A DNA stretch of 64,000 nt from Phallusia mammillata (lineage: Eukaryota; Chordata; Ascidiacea; Phlebobranchia; Ascidiidae), in NCBI GenBank assembly GCA_003260075.1, contig QLIY01000527.1, positions 46,260 to 110,259 on the forward strand, read 5' to 3'. Under the pieces are notes generated by a model. That model did no database searches, had not been told where the DNA came from, and was given only the letters and a program-made list of their open reading frames with translations. Shown here one piece after another: positions 14,944-26,825 of the stretch (position 1 is the stretch's first letter; every line of letters starts with the position of its first letter). The translations under genes were made by a program, and so were the position numbers.

Positions 14944-15449
14944 AAAGCGGTTTCGTCTTGTAGTAAAACGCGACAGACGATTTGTGACAAGGTAATATAA
15001 TAGGAACGCTTGAAACATCAATCCAAGTTGCCCTTTAAACTCCCCCCCCCCCAAACACCTTCATCTGACCGAATGCACGTAAGTTTATGGAGATTTTGCG
15101 GACGACAAAAGGTGCTAAAGCGATATTAATCCGCCGTTTTACGCCCCATGCAACGCATATACACCCCCCCCCCCAAAAGCGGTTTCGTCTTGTAGTAAAA
15201 CGCGACAGACGATTTGTGACAGAGTAATATAATAGGAACGCTCGAAACATCAATCCAAGTTGCCCATTAAACTTCAAACCACTAAAACTTCGGGCGGCCT
15301 GTTTGATTTTCACACTCATTCGCGGCTTTAAACCACAAAAACACCTTCATCTGACCGAATGCACGTAAGTTTATGGAGATTTTGCGTACGACAAAAGGTG
15401 CTAAACCGATATTAATCCGCCGTTTTACGCCCCATGCAACGCATATACT
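14944..15449. repeat. Interleaved duplications around two poly-C tracts
   Basis: Block A (14944-15041) recurs at about 15176-15273, and block B (15053-15163) recurs at about 15338-15449. C tracts sit at 15042-15052 and 15164-15174. The order A-gap-B-gap-A-B is what overlapping contig ends would give if a short contig were inserted rather than merged. Confidence 0.7.
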
Positions 15450-18400
15450 GTGTTTCGTGCGTTACGCGCGGAAACCCTGACCTTATACCACCTTCGCATC
15501 TTCACCATTGCACATAGTATTAAAGTGTGAATTTTTTTTTCGTTGAAGACAGATAAGGATAAAAAATAGTTTTGTGTTGATGTATTTGATGAACTTGGAT
15601 GACGTGTATAAACGTGCGAACGCACTCGTCAATGTGGCAGAGCATGTCAACAAGTCGGAAGAGAATGTAATAATACACACCTGGTTTTAGTATGACCTAA
15701 TCATCACATAAAAGCGTACAGCGTATAGTGTGGCATCACCTGACAAACTTTAAGCACTCTGTTTCATCTCGATCAAAAATGTCTCGTTCCCAATAGCGCC
15801 TAAACGTTAATAAATTGACAAAAGGACAATGTTGTTGATTTTGAGGTAAAGCTCTGCACAGATCAATTGGTGCAAGTTAGAAAATGCAATAACGCAATTT
15901 AAAAAATTTACTACCAAGATTTTGGTTATGATACTTACACGACATTTTATGCTTAAAATTACACAAAGGATTGTTCAAAAAGTTATATCAGTTCTTTGTT
16001 TGCACTTGCGGATGTTAAAAACTGTGATGTAACTTTATAGTGAATGTAGCGCTGACTTAACAATCTAAAAATGTCTATAACTGTGACGAAAGGCTCCCTT
16101 TATACATACAGGAAGGCGAAACACGGTAAAATGCATGTTTAACAATGTTCCGTCTGTGTATTCGATCTTCGAAAGTAGCCGAAACGTGTCGTAGTGTTTC
16201 CAAATTTGTTTAGCGCCCTGCGTCATCTTGGTAACTCGACGCCTTCGATACGAGTCGTCACAACAAGCGAAAATACTGTTAAGGCATTACTGCACAGGCG
16301 CGACCAATAGCTGTGGCAATGAGCCGCATACTGGCATGACCACATTGCTTCCTAGACGACTGCCAAGACTTGACAATAGACGCACAAGGAAAGTGCATTG
16401 TTTATACCATGCACTATGCCACTTCCTTATGCCCAGGCATATCGTGTTAGCCTCGCTTTAGCACTTGCAATTGAACCGTGGCCCAGTAGGTGCTCAACTC
16501 GTTTCCAGGGTAAACTTATGGCGCTGCAAAGGCACTCATATGGGTAGGAAAGTTGTCTGCGAGCCGTTGACGCATCACACATCGCTTGCCACGGGCGAAA
16601 CCGACCTTGGCGTTTTACCGATGGTTGTGATGTAAATACACGTGTGAGGTGCACGAACGTTGCCACGCGTTGCTTGTATAGCCTAAGCGCGAACTGGAAC
16701 GGCACGTAATGTGCAGAGGGCAAACTCGCGTACTTGTAACGTGCAAACTGTTTCACTGTCATAATCTCACAAAGGAATACACCACCTTTAGCAAGACTGT
16801 GTATAAGAATAGGCAAGTCCAAAGAACATAATTGAATTTTACAATATCCGTCAGTACTTAAATACTAACACCGTTATTGCAATTCGACTGCTATAGACAA
16901 AATAATTGAATCTGCATTTTTTTCTGTGCGCAATTAAAAACACAGATTAACTTACATTCAAAACTTAAAAAGAGTTTCCGCACAAGGTTAGGTCCGCAAG
17001 TATGTCCAGAAATACATAAAACTTTCAGGGTTATCGTGTCGCTCTCAGACGCACGCATACATTCTTAAAGCGTTTCGTTTATTAAACTTACCCTGGTAGA
17101 AACCGTGAAAATGTGAATTTCGGTGAAAAGTAAGGAGAATCTGCCGACATTTCACGCTGGCTAACTTCAACACCGCGCATGCAAATACTTTTAGGGCCAA
17201 ATACAACGAGAATCAAAGCCACATCGCAGGGGACACGCGATGTACTTGCCGGGGTAAAATGACGTTTTTACCCCATAAAAAGGGTAAGGCTATCTTTCGC
17301 AGTTCACACACTGCTGGGGGTGGGTAGATATTACTTTCCATTGCCTGCGAGCGAGAATAGACGACAAATTGTTTTAGCTGCTGTAAGGAGACACGCAGGA
17401 AAAGCAATTATCGTCGCCGGCACGATATTCCCGCACAAACATATGTGGAATATGAGTACAGTGTATTGGAGGTGGGGTAAAGTTGGGTCACGTTTTAAGG
17501 ATTTCCTTGATGTTCGGTTACGTTCTTGGCAAGCCCATGTAGGCAACTAAACTACAACACAGCTTGAACGTTGCATTTGCCCGCAAAAATAACTTGACCT
17601 CTGGCTTAGGAAAATTGATCTAAGAATGCGAGGAATTATGCGGCCTGTAGTGTCTGGTTTCTTATGAATGTTGGGTGTGGTGGTTCAAGTAAAAAATCCC
17701 AAGGGAAAATGATATTTTTAAAAATTGCACTAAAAAGTTAACTTCCAATTCAAGTCCATCTCTCTTTTTTACAATATATTGTTGTTTCGCAAAGTTACCA
17801 GCAACTTTATGCTGATACTATAAAAAATAATTCGTATGTGTTATTTATTTCGTTCAGACACAACTTTAAAAACATGTCCAATTTGACCTTACAAAAATAA
17901 TAACCTTCGTTTGAATATTCTTGGTGGAAACTTGTTTAAACTACCATCAACCATTATTCAATACAACACAATATTATCAATTCGTATTCTATAGAATCAG
18001 AATTTAAACATGAACAATGTGATACATTACTGCTACCTTTCGTATCAAACAAAATTGCTTTAAAATTATTAACTATTCAATACTTCACAAAACTGCTGAA
18101 ACATATTTAAAAATGAGTAAAGTTAACGTGGAAAACAGCCACCAAACTACCATCCACTATTCAACTCACCACAATATAACCAAACGGCGGAAACGGACCC
18201 GGTAGGACGACTTCAAATAACGAATACACAAAGATACGCACACGAAGACCAATGACATGAAAAATGGCGACTCTTGGTGGACACAAGATCTGTTGAAATT
18301 ATTCTTCACTGTTCAAAACAACAATATGACAAAACTGGTTATTGTTTAAATCAATAATAAGATATTCAAATCCAAAAGGTGTAGGGAACCTACGCCCTTA

Positions 18401-18476
18401 TCCAACCAACGTACAACGCCAATCGCTGTGGACAAAACCTTCACAAAACTAAAATTAACTTGCGTATTTATTGCAG

Positions 18477-18703
18477 AGTTTTGTCATCGGTGGCTGCCCA
18501 GGGCTCGTACGAGATTTGCAACAATATCAAAGGGATGACGCCTCCTCAAATATCAATGTGCGAAGCTCGACCGAATACGATCATTGCCGTCAGCCAAGGG
18601 ATGAACATGGCTTCGAGAGAATGCAAATACCAATTTCGGGATAGTCGGTGGAATTGCACGGCAAAAGGCAACGCAAGCATGTATGGTCCGGAGTTGAGAA
18701 TCG
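18477..18703 (+). CDS. wnt7: Wnt7-like, first visible exon
   Basis: The acceptor is ttattgcag before 18477 and the donor gtaaga begins at 18704. It begins in phase 2 and ends in phase 1. It encodes SSVAAQGSYEICNN through YGPELRI, the N-terminal Wnt domain with the RWNC motif. An upstream ttg/atg start is not used, because family alignment shows that this is an internal exon. Confidence 0.93.
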
Positions 18704-21700
18704 GTAAGAGCTATGAGTCTTATATAAATTGGCTCTATATAGGACTTTTGCAGTAAACGATCTGTAAAATTAGGCGGATAGTGCGTATTTAGTCTAACAG
18801 TAAATCAGGTTCATGCTAAATGACTTTTTAATTTAAAAATTGGGCAGTAAAGTGGTTAAGGAGCCTTGATCAAGATAAATGATTTCAAATCCTTAAAATT
18901 TGTATCTAAACAAAGTTTTTTTTTAATTTTTATCAAGCTAGACGAAGGGGTTTTAGCATTATTTCGCAATAAACTTGCAAAATTCAGTTGTTTGTTGCTA
19001 TAAATAGGTTAGGTTTAAAATTACTTGGCCCCATCATAACTAACCGTAAACCACACTACGACTGGAGTTCGAAAGAGAGCATGTTGTGGCTATAATGGTA
19101 GACACCGAGTTAATTAAAAGTCAATTACTGTCGATTTTGTTTGTTGATGTTCAGTCTCGAGTTCCAAAATACCACGCCGGCTTTCCCATTCAGCATCTGC
19201 CAACCGATTCATCCGCTTTTCACGGGTTAGACCGAAAGTTATTTGTTCCGACTTGACAATTTAAACTTGCGGCGACTGAAAATCAGTTAAAATTGCTTTT
19301 GCTTTTAGTGCCAAGTAGACGAAAGGCTATGAGACTTGGCAAAATTATTATGCAGTTCGGAGAATTGGGCGTTAGTGGGAAATTACCTATAGCAGTGCAC
19401 TGGTGGTCCCAAGTCAATTGGTTGCATTTTTTTTGACGAGAATCGGGTACTTTCAAAATCCTACTCTATGCAGCGTTATCTACATACGTGAGCAACTAAA
19501 ATTATGTACCAAAAAGTTTGAATTATGAATTGGAAGACACAAAAACGCATTAGGTCAAATGCTTAACAAAAGTTAGATTTCTAAAAGTTTCTAGTGATTT
19601 TGAAAGTTTTGTCTAGTTTATTAGTACTGTTATGTGATTTGGAATTTATGTGCAAATGAGATTCCCCAAAGTTGTTATTTTCTACACAAATTCCAATTCG
19701 CATATCAGCACCAAATAACAAGTCTAAAATTTCGAAATCTCGCTCGTGCGACTATGGTGGTCAACAGGCCAAGTTCCAATCAGCATTTTCTGAATCGGAT
19801 CCATTCCTGCGGTGCAATCGGCACTTTGGCCGCAAACCGACCACCTTGTGTTTCGCAGAGCTGTCGCCAGTTTTGAGGCGAAACAAGTCTTAGGTCTGGC
19901 TTGTTTTCCTTGCTTTTTCGGCGTGTTTTTTTGCGCTCGTCGACAAATCAAACGCTCAAACGATAAGACTACGCCAGTTTGGGTTGCGCGGCCGCCGGAA
20001 AAGGCACAAAAACAAGGCGTTATCGTCGAAAACGGGGGATCCAATCAGTTTGGATAGGGAAGTTGCGACGGTTTTTGATACGACTGATGACTGATTCGAG
20101 AAGGGTTGCGAAATTCGGGTAGAATAGCTCAAATACAACACGTAGGCTTGTGGCAAAATAAAATAAAGGCTAAAGGTGGTGTCGACGACTTAGTCGTGTG
20201 TCGGGGGAGACTAAAATAGAACGGCGATATCGGAAAATCGACATGTTTGCGCCCTCAAAGTGTTGCAACTGTATAAGATATCGTGTTTATCTGATGTCAA
20301 CAGGTCACTATGTCAATACATTGAAAAACACACCACAACAAAATCTTCGTCATGTTTTTGAGCGTTTTGTTGTAAGTGTCGCCTGTAAACGCAAGCCCCC
20401 CCCCCACTATGTCAATACATTGAAAAACACACCACAACAAAATCTTCGTCATGATGTTTTTGAGCGTTTTGTTGTAAGTGTCGCCTGTAAACGCAATTTC
20501 ACGTTGTAAATGTTTCTTTGATTCCAAAATAGCACAAACGGCCCAAACAAACCACAGTGTAAAATTATTTTAATTCTCGAATTTGGTTTAATTTTAGCGA
20601 ACAAATTTAACCCCGTTATCTCAAGACTCGGTTGTTACAACCTAAAAGTATGCAAGCATGCGTTTTCTAGCAGCGCTTGCAAAGTGCCACACCTTAACAT
20701 GTACACAACACAAGGCAAACAGCGCATTTCCTCTTGCAAACAGCTGCCCATCACTCAAGACGTAGTTTCCCAACCAATCCTCACACGCTATTGGGTGATT
20801 CGTCATGCGACTACAGGGGTGCGGTCTTCTATGGTTTCACAAAAACTAACATTTGTATGGTGTCGAGTGGCTAACATAACCACCACTATTTTGGGTTGCA
20901 TAGTTCCGTAATTAGTTTTTTTGAGACTAAATTGCCAATTACAGCATTGCTTACCTTTTGCCAAATGAGGTGATGCCAGTTAGAGGTTTTGTCTTACCGA
21001 GTTTCAGAGTCTAGCCGCGACTTACTACTGCGCTGCAATTGGGTTAAAGTTCACCAATGTTTAAACGCAGCATCGCTGTAAAAATGTGATAAACGACTTG
21101 TTGCCAATTGCAACGTTGTTTACCCTTAGTGAAATAAGGTGATGCCAAGGTTTTGTCTTACAGATTTTTATATCGCCACTGCGTTGTAGTTTGGTTAAAG
21201 TTCACCAATACCTAAACGCAGCATTGCTGTAAAAAAATTTGATGAACGACTTGGATTGCTTGCGCCAGAATTTTACCACGCGTCTTAGGCATCATCCCCG
21301 TGTCCTAAATGTTTACAAACTCGTTTTTGCTTGAAGAGTTACCGCGGTTAAATGCCACCCAAGATGCGAGCCAACGCGTATTGGGACATCTTACTTCTGG
21401 GGCTGGGTTCGCCAGGTGTCTTTTGGGGCCTGTTTATGAACTTAAGAATGAGTTATGGGACTCGAAAGCAAAACCGTGGTCGGTGTTTTCAGATGCGCCA
21501 AGCCCCGTGGAAACTTCGGATAATCTTGTCTGTCAACGCTAAACTCTCTCACGATTTTTTTCTACTGAATGAGTAAAGGGTGACAGGGCGAAGTGCAGTG
21601 CAGTAGATTTCCTACTTAATAAATGATTTACTGAATAGGGTAAGGGCTTCTCTAAGGGGAAAACTAATGGTCATTTTTTCGTATCTTATCACCGAATGAC

Positions 21701-24700
21701 CAGTTTGCGAAATAAGTTGTATTTACGTTTAAGGTATAATGATTTTGAATACCTTACATTTTTATAGTACGCGGTCACCTAGAGTGCAAAAACAACCATG
21801 TATTCATCATAATACGCCAGGCCCGCTAAAGGCGTCATACTGAATCAAGCCGCATTTCCCATATGTAAAGACACAGGCTAGAAAATCTTAGCAAATATGC
21901 ACGTTCCAACAGCAAAAAAATGCGTTACGGCTAATTGCGACAAAACGTAGCAGCGTATATTGCTTCCGACTCACGGAGTTGACGCCAATAACTTGTCATC
22001 AACGACGAATCAAGCCTATCCTAACATACCCGCAATCCCAAGGAACGTTCAAGTTTAAAGCAAGTTTGGGTATATTCGGGTTTGATTGACAGAAGGCAAA
22101 CGTTCCACTGTCGTCAAACCCTAGCAACCTGCGTCAAATCAATCAGGTCGCACTTATTTTATTCGCGGACAGTATAAAATAGTTGGAAGTAGCAGTCATT
22201 CGCTTGCGTGACAAACAATGAGCAAAAACGCGTTGATGCTGATCAGACTTGCAGACTGTGGAATGTAAATTAGGATTTAAATCCCTGCGTGATTGGCCTA
22301 TGCTGGAAGGCAAACAACAGCAAAGGCAAGGTTTAAACCGTGAATTCAGTATCAAGCCAAAAAAATCTAGCTTTTGATGCAAAAGAGGGCAGCAAAAACA
22401 AACGGCTTCAATCATAAAGTTGGGAAACAGAAATTATGAGCTTTTATAGGTCAACCTCTGAGCTACAAATCAAATCGAATATAGCGGGGTCGACAACACG
22501 AACCCGAAACAGCGACGAAAACTTGATCGAAATCAACTAAGATTAGTTGCTTTGACTGAACGACGTTGTCAGCCAACCAAGCTTCACTGAACTAGTTAGA
22601 AGGGGTTACAAATAGGTGTGGTTTTGTTTATCGTTCAGCTTCATTCGCACCAACCTAAACAACGGCACATTTCGATTGAAGACCCACTAGCAGGGGATTA
22701 ATCATAGGTGTGGGGGTCCAAGGGGCAATGACTGGACTAAAGGTTCAAGGCATTTATAACTTCTACAGAAGGAAAGCTGGTGTTTCAGTCATTGTCAAGT
22801 TTGGTTTGTATGCAGAAATAATATTTCGTAAAAAAATAGCAAAGTTGTAGCATGATTGTCTTGGAACAAAATGAACGAATGCTTTTCACATTTAATTTCT
22901 GAGCGCGTTGTAAGTAAGTCTGAAACCCGTCCTAAACACGATTTAAACTAATAAAGCCAAAAATAGGCCAGAATGTAATATTTACAAAGATAAAACTATG
23001 GCCATGAATGTGCCAGAGTACCCTAAAAGCCCAACCTGGCGTACAACTCTGCCTGAGCGTATAACGTCTGCCGTCTCATTCCTAACATTGTACGAAACAT
23101 TTGTTTGCAAACAAAAGAAATCACCCTAATCGCATGCACGCATGCAACGTAAAAATATTTAGTCCCGAGTACGTCAACCCTGCCGCCCTAGCGACCCTGT
23201 GTGGTGACTTCCAAGCTCTGAAAAGCCACACACGTCCGGTAGCGCAGCACATAATTCAGTTTCGATTTTGGCGCAACGAAAACACAAGACATTTGGCCCG
23301 CGCGTTTTTCCAAACTTCGGATCACGCGAGAGTTTCACGCTCAGTGCGCTGTACACATAAACATCCAACATAGGAACTACTACCGTGCAAAGGCATCGCT
23401 CTCACATTATTTTAGGCCACTAGGATCGACAAAAATGGAAAACTGTATTCGCTTGAGCCAGGGCGTATGGTATGAAACAAATACTCGCTGGTGCGATACA
23501 TTTTCTGGAGTTTTTAAATTCCATCCATATCTAGATGTTGTCTCATTTGTATTAAAGGAAAAGAATGAACAGGTGTTACTCGGCAATTTCAGCATTAATA
23601 TTTTTCAGTCTCAAAGGATAGAATATTTACGCATGAGCCCTTACAACTTATATGTAGCTTTTACTGGGGCCTGACAGGAACAGTGTTGTGTTGCATGCGT
23701 GCTTTCAATAATATCCGCGAGTTATAAAAGGACTCCGTGAGGTTAATTCGATTTTTAACATCAGCAAAAACTTTCTGCACAATAGAAAACCCAGTTGCAA
23801 GTTACACTAAACTGGACGCTAGTATTTACTGAAATACCAAATTGGCTCACTGAACCTTATATCAGTTTTCTAGGCTATTCAGTATATCTTAAGTTACATC
23901 ACCTTACCCTATCTGTCTTATCTGTCGCAATTTTCATTTAAAATTTCATCATTGCTTTCAGGGACCAAAGAGGCTGCGTTTGATGGAGCCATCAAGTCCG
24001 CTGGAGTTCTCCACGCCATCGTAACAGCGTGTGGGAAAGGATCTATCAAGTGAGTCTGACAAACCTGAAAATAACGTGTTTTGTAACAAAATGATCATTT
24101 AAAAGTAAATGACGTCCAAAATCGAATGTGACTATAGCCGCGTTATATCTTGTCTACTATAAAAACTCATAAGAATTATGTAGAGATTCGTGTGTATATT
24201 ACTCTTAAATCATTAAGATCTACTGAAATTGCTGCATTGACGCTTAAAAGTTCGTTTTGCGTTTTGAAAACCCAGAACCGAAAAAATACAAACCTTTCAG
24301 TGCATTATACACCACAATACAGTATAATTTAATGCAATTGTGTTGCTTAGTTTTTTTAACCCGAGCAAAATTAACTCAACTCATGTAGATAAACTTGTCT
24401 GTGGGCACAATAAGTTTGACGTTTACGCTTATTTTAAAAATTACCGGTAACGAAAAACTTTATTTCACATTGGACCAAAAATTGTGCAAAATCCTCTGCG
24501 TGGTAGAGGACATTTATCGGATGCTACTGTCACCCGCGTTTTGACCTTTTCTTAAAACACATGAAAACGTCGCCAGTCAACAGTGACAGTTTGTAGCGGT
24601 TCGGCCCGCTCACTCAATCACCGTCAAAACTTTCACGCCGTGCGCGGTTCTACGACCACTTAAGCTCCTTAACCTTTCCGATGCGTGTGTGTAATTGCAT

Positions 24701-26386
24701 TGTTTTGTGTCGTCCAAAACAGCGGTTGCGGTTGCGACTCCAAGAAGAGCTCGTTGCGCTACCGAAGAACGCCCAAACGCCGCTCCCCGCACCAAGTGCA
24801 GCGCAAAATTCGAGTGTGGCGATGGGGCGGCTGCTCGGCCGACATGAGTTTTGGAAACAACTTTTCGACGGCGTTCGTTGATGCAAGAGAAATTCGGAAG
24901 ACCGATCGCTCTTTGATGAACTTGCATAATTATGAAGTTGGCCGCAGGGTGAGTTAAATATATTTGTTGCCTATTTTGGTATTTATTGTACCATGTGAAG
25001 TCAGTGTACACACAAGTTAAGTTGCATTAAAATTATAGGGTTTTTCTTGAATACATTTTTTTTTCTTTTATTGATAATGCCTACCACTTGGAATACACAA
25101 TACCAGGTTGTGTTCAGTAAAACTGTTGAACACATTTATTGTTGCTATTTATTTAACAATAATCATCCTTTGTTTACTACATAGTATATGTTTTATTGGT
25201 GATGCCTACAACTTAGATACACAATACTGTATGGTGTGTTCTGTTAAACTGCAGTAGACATTTAGTGTTGCTGTTTGTTGAAACAATTTAAATACCTTTA
25301 GCTCTGTTCCCACATCAATGCTTGACACCAACTCCAGTAGACTTATCTCATGTCCCTCCACATAAAATATCCAGGTGTCACTTCCACTCTTCCAGACATA
25401 TGTAAAACGTTACCAACTTTTGCTCAGTTTTGCACAAAAATACATGTGCTGTACCTTAAATAGATGTTTTTGTTGCATATAAACCTAATGACACAACACA
25501 AAAACATACAAAATAAAGTAGATGCAAACATTAAAGCCTAAGATATACAGAACAACTACTTTGAAACCTAAGCAGATGATTTTAGTTCAAGCAGCCAAAT
25601 CTAGGTGTAAAACTTAACTCAAAATGCTTCACATAATTCAAACAACCTCCACTAGATTTAATCAAGTAAATGTCACAGCAATGTCTTAATTATGCCCCAC
25701 GTTACACATACTTAGTTAAATTATCAAAAAGATACAAATGAATCATCTAATTGGGAAACTGTCTTGTCAAGCCTTTGATCTTTGTTTGGATTTCGCGCCA
25801 ACAGCTAACTTTTTAACATCGCTTCGTGCAAAACACAGAAATCATATAATCTTACATCAACTAAAACAAAACCATTGTTATTTTTTAGGTTGTCAGCAAC
25901 AACTTGAAACGAAAATGTCGATGTCATGGAGTTTCAGGTTCCTGCACGATGAGTACCTGTTGGAATACCCTGCCTACCTTTCGGGAGGTTGGCAACATCT
26001 TACGACTGAAATTCAAATACGCGAAAAAAGTCAGCATCTACCGGGATCCATCAAGAAAGCGGGCACTATCTCTGATGTTGAAACAGCCACGGGGAACCAT
26101 AGTGACCCACCCGCGAAAACCTCTCTACCGGGACCTGGTTTACTTACGAAATTCGCCCTTGTTTTGCGAAAACAATAATCGTGTTGGCTCGTTTGGAACA
26201 CACGGACGGCAGTGCGATCGCGACCCAAAAAGCCCGCGCAATTGCAACTACCTCTGCTGCAAAAGAGGCTACCGAACGATCAACTATACCGTAGAGGAGG
26301 CCTGCGACTGTCGTTTTTTCTGGTGTTGCACTGTGTCATGCGCAAGCACCTGCGTAAAATCGTTGAAGAAGTACACTTGCTACTGA
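18477..26386 (+). CDS. wnt7: Wnt7-like secreted signalling protein (5' exon missing)
   Basis: This is a secreted lipid-modified glycoprotein ligand for Frizzled/LRP receptors. Four exons (18477-18703, 23962-24049, 24723-24948, 25889-26386) splice in compatible phases and give 345 residues, close to a full Wnt minus its signal peptide. Diagnostic features are CEARPNTIIAVSQG, RWNC, EAAFDGAI, WRWGGCSAD, FVDAREI, LMNLHN, the acylation motif CHGVSGSC, DLVYL.NSP.FC, and the cysteine-rich end with FFWCC. ELRIG.KEAAF, CSAD, DAREI and TLPTFREVG point to Wnt7 among subfamilies. The neighbouring ATXN10 gene supports that. Sequons NCT and NAS follow RW. Oddities are a long basic insertion between GCGCD and WRWGGC and one extra residue between the last clustered cysteines. 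The first exon with the signal peptide was not found. Wnt identity is near certain; the Wnt7 subfamily is probable. Confidence 0.93.
20306..20497. repeat. Direct duplication across poly-C tract
   Basis: About 88 bp starting cactatgtcaatacattg is present before and after C 20396-20405. The second copy differs by a 3-base insertion (catgatgttt against catgttt). It is probably a pair of allelic contig ends. Confidence 0.75.
20931..21250. repeat. Tandem duplication of about 165 bp
   Basis: Two diverged copies share ttgccaatt, gaggtgatgcca or taaggtgatgcca, gttttgtcttac, ggttaaagttcaccaat, aaacgcagcat and gctgtaaaaa in the same order. No poly-C lies between them, so this looks like a genuine old duplication in the Wnt intron. 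Confidence 0.65.
21809..21893 (-). mobile_element. tRNA-derived SINE, 3' tail fragment
   Basis: The stretch matches the tail of the SINEs at 48.7, 60.0 and 63.4 kb in reverse orientation: gccaggcccgctaaaggc, catactgaatcaagcc, cccatatg and aggctag. The tRNA-like head with box A and B is missing, so this copy is truncated. Confidence 0.55.
23962..24049 (+). CDS. wnt7: Wnt7-like, second visible exon
   Basis: The acceptor is ttgctttcag and the donor gtgagt begins at 24050. The 88-bp exon encodes G-TKEAAFDGAIKSAGVLHAIV-TACGKGSI with split codons at both ends (phase 1 in, phase 2 out). This matches the conserved Wnt helix that follows the RWNC region. Confidence 0.93.
24723..24948 (+). CDS. wnt7: Wnt7-like, third visible exon
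   Basis: The acceptor is ccaaaacag and the donor gtgagt begins at 24949. It encodes NGCGCD, then an Arg/Lys-rich segment (about 25 residues, including RYRRTPKRR), then WRWGGCSADMSFGNNF, FVDAREI and LMNLHNYEVGRR. In known Wnt7 proteins the segment between CGCD and the tryptophan is shorter and not so basic. Confidence 0.94.
25067..25290. repeat. Tandem duplication of about 120 bp in Wnt intron
   Basis: Two diverged copies (about 25067-25185 and 25187-25290) share ttttattg.tgatgcctac.ac, atacacaatac, gtgttc.gt.aaact and acattta.tgttgct in the same order. No C tract separates them. Confidence 0.6.
25772..25780 (+). promoter_or_regulatory. Consensus-like TCF/LEF site
   Basis: CCTTTGATC matches the core recognised by TCF/LEF factors and lies in the intron just before the last Wnt exon. 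A single 9-bp match is expected by chance at this scale, so it is only a candidate. Confidence 0.2.
25889..26386 (+). CDS. wnt7: Wnt7-like, last exon with stop
   Basis: The acceptor is ttttttag, phase 0, with stop tga at 26384-26386. It encodes CRCHGVSGSC (the acylated serine codon is tca at 25934-25936), TLPTFREVG, KPLYRDLVYL, the SFGTHGRQC and CCKRGY motifs and the cysteine-rich C-terminus ending KYTCY. This is 165 residues of the C-terminal Wnt domain. Confidence 0.96.
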   Translation, partial: VVSNNLKRKCRCHGVSGSCTMSTCWNTLPTFREVGNILRLKFKYAKKVSIYRDPSRKRALSLMLKQPRGTIVTHPRKPLYRDLVYLRNSPLFCENNNRVGSFGTHGRQCDRDPKSPRNCNYLCCKRGYRTINYTVEEACDCRFFWCCTVSCASTCVKSLKKYTCY

Positions 26387-26819
26387 TCACCAACGACGAC
26401 ATGACGTAAAGATGACGTCAGTGTTTGCAATGGCGACTTGGCTGAGCGTTTACAGCCTTGCACGAGAATGAGGCGTAGCGTCAGGGGTTGGTACGCCTGG
26501 TGGTTCGGAGAAAGTTTACAGATGAACTTAACGGTCCAGCATGGGCTCTTTCTTTGTTGCCTTTGGTTCTGAATTTGACGAATATTCCCTCTTTTACTAT
26601 TTATCTTGTTGAGTTTTTTCACATCGCTCTTATTTTAATCGACACTTAAAACAATAAGTTTGTTGTTGCATCTACGATTTCTTGCAACCGCATTTGTAAG
26701 AATTTTTTATTGTTATTTTTATCTTCATCAGACGTTTACACTTTTTTATTGTTTTCGCTCTGTTTTTGATGTTTTTATACGAACGGTATAAACCGTGAAT
26801 GGTACAGAAAATATCGCCG

Positions 26820-26825
26820 AATAAA
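26820..26825 (+). terminator. Candidate poly(A) signal for the Wnt gene
   Basis: Canonical AATAAA, 434 nt after the Wnt stop codon. Its position is reasonable for a 3' UTR, but the surrounding DNA is AT-rich. Confidence 0.3.

Larger units (their letters stand above)
1..18476. other. Gene-poor region upstream of the first visible Wnt exon
   Basis: I find no exon with recognisable protein similarity here. Open frames are short, overlap on both strands and lack convincing splice signals. The missing 5' exon of the Wnt gene (signal peptide, ending in phase 2) should lie in this stretch or further left, but I could not pick it out. Visible content is diverged tandem repeats (1.85 kb, 5.08 kb) and poly-C tracts with duplicated flanks near 14.4-15.5 kb. 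Confidence 0.6.
18704..23961 (+). other. Wnt7-like large intron (5.3 kb)
   Basis: It holds a SINE tail fragment (about 21.81-21.89 kb), a 165-bp tandem duplication (20.93-21.25 kb) and a poly-C duplication at 20.3-20.5 kb. I see no other exon in it on either strand. Confidence 0.6.
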
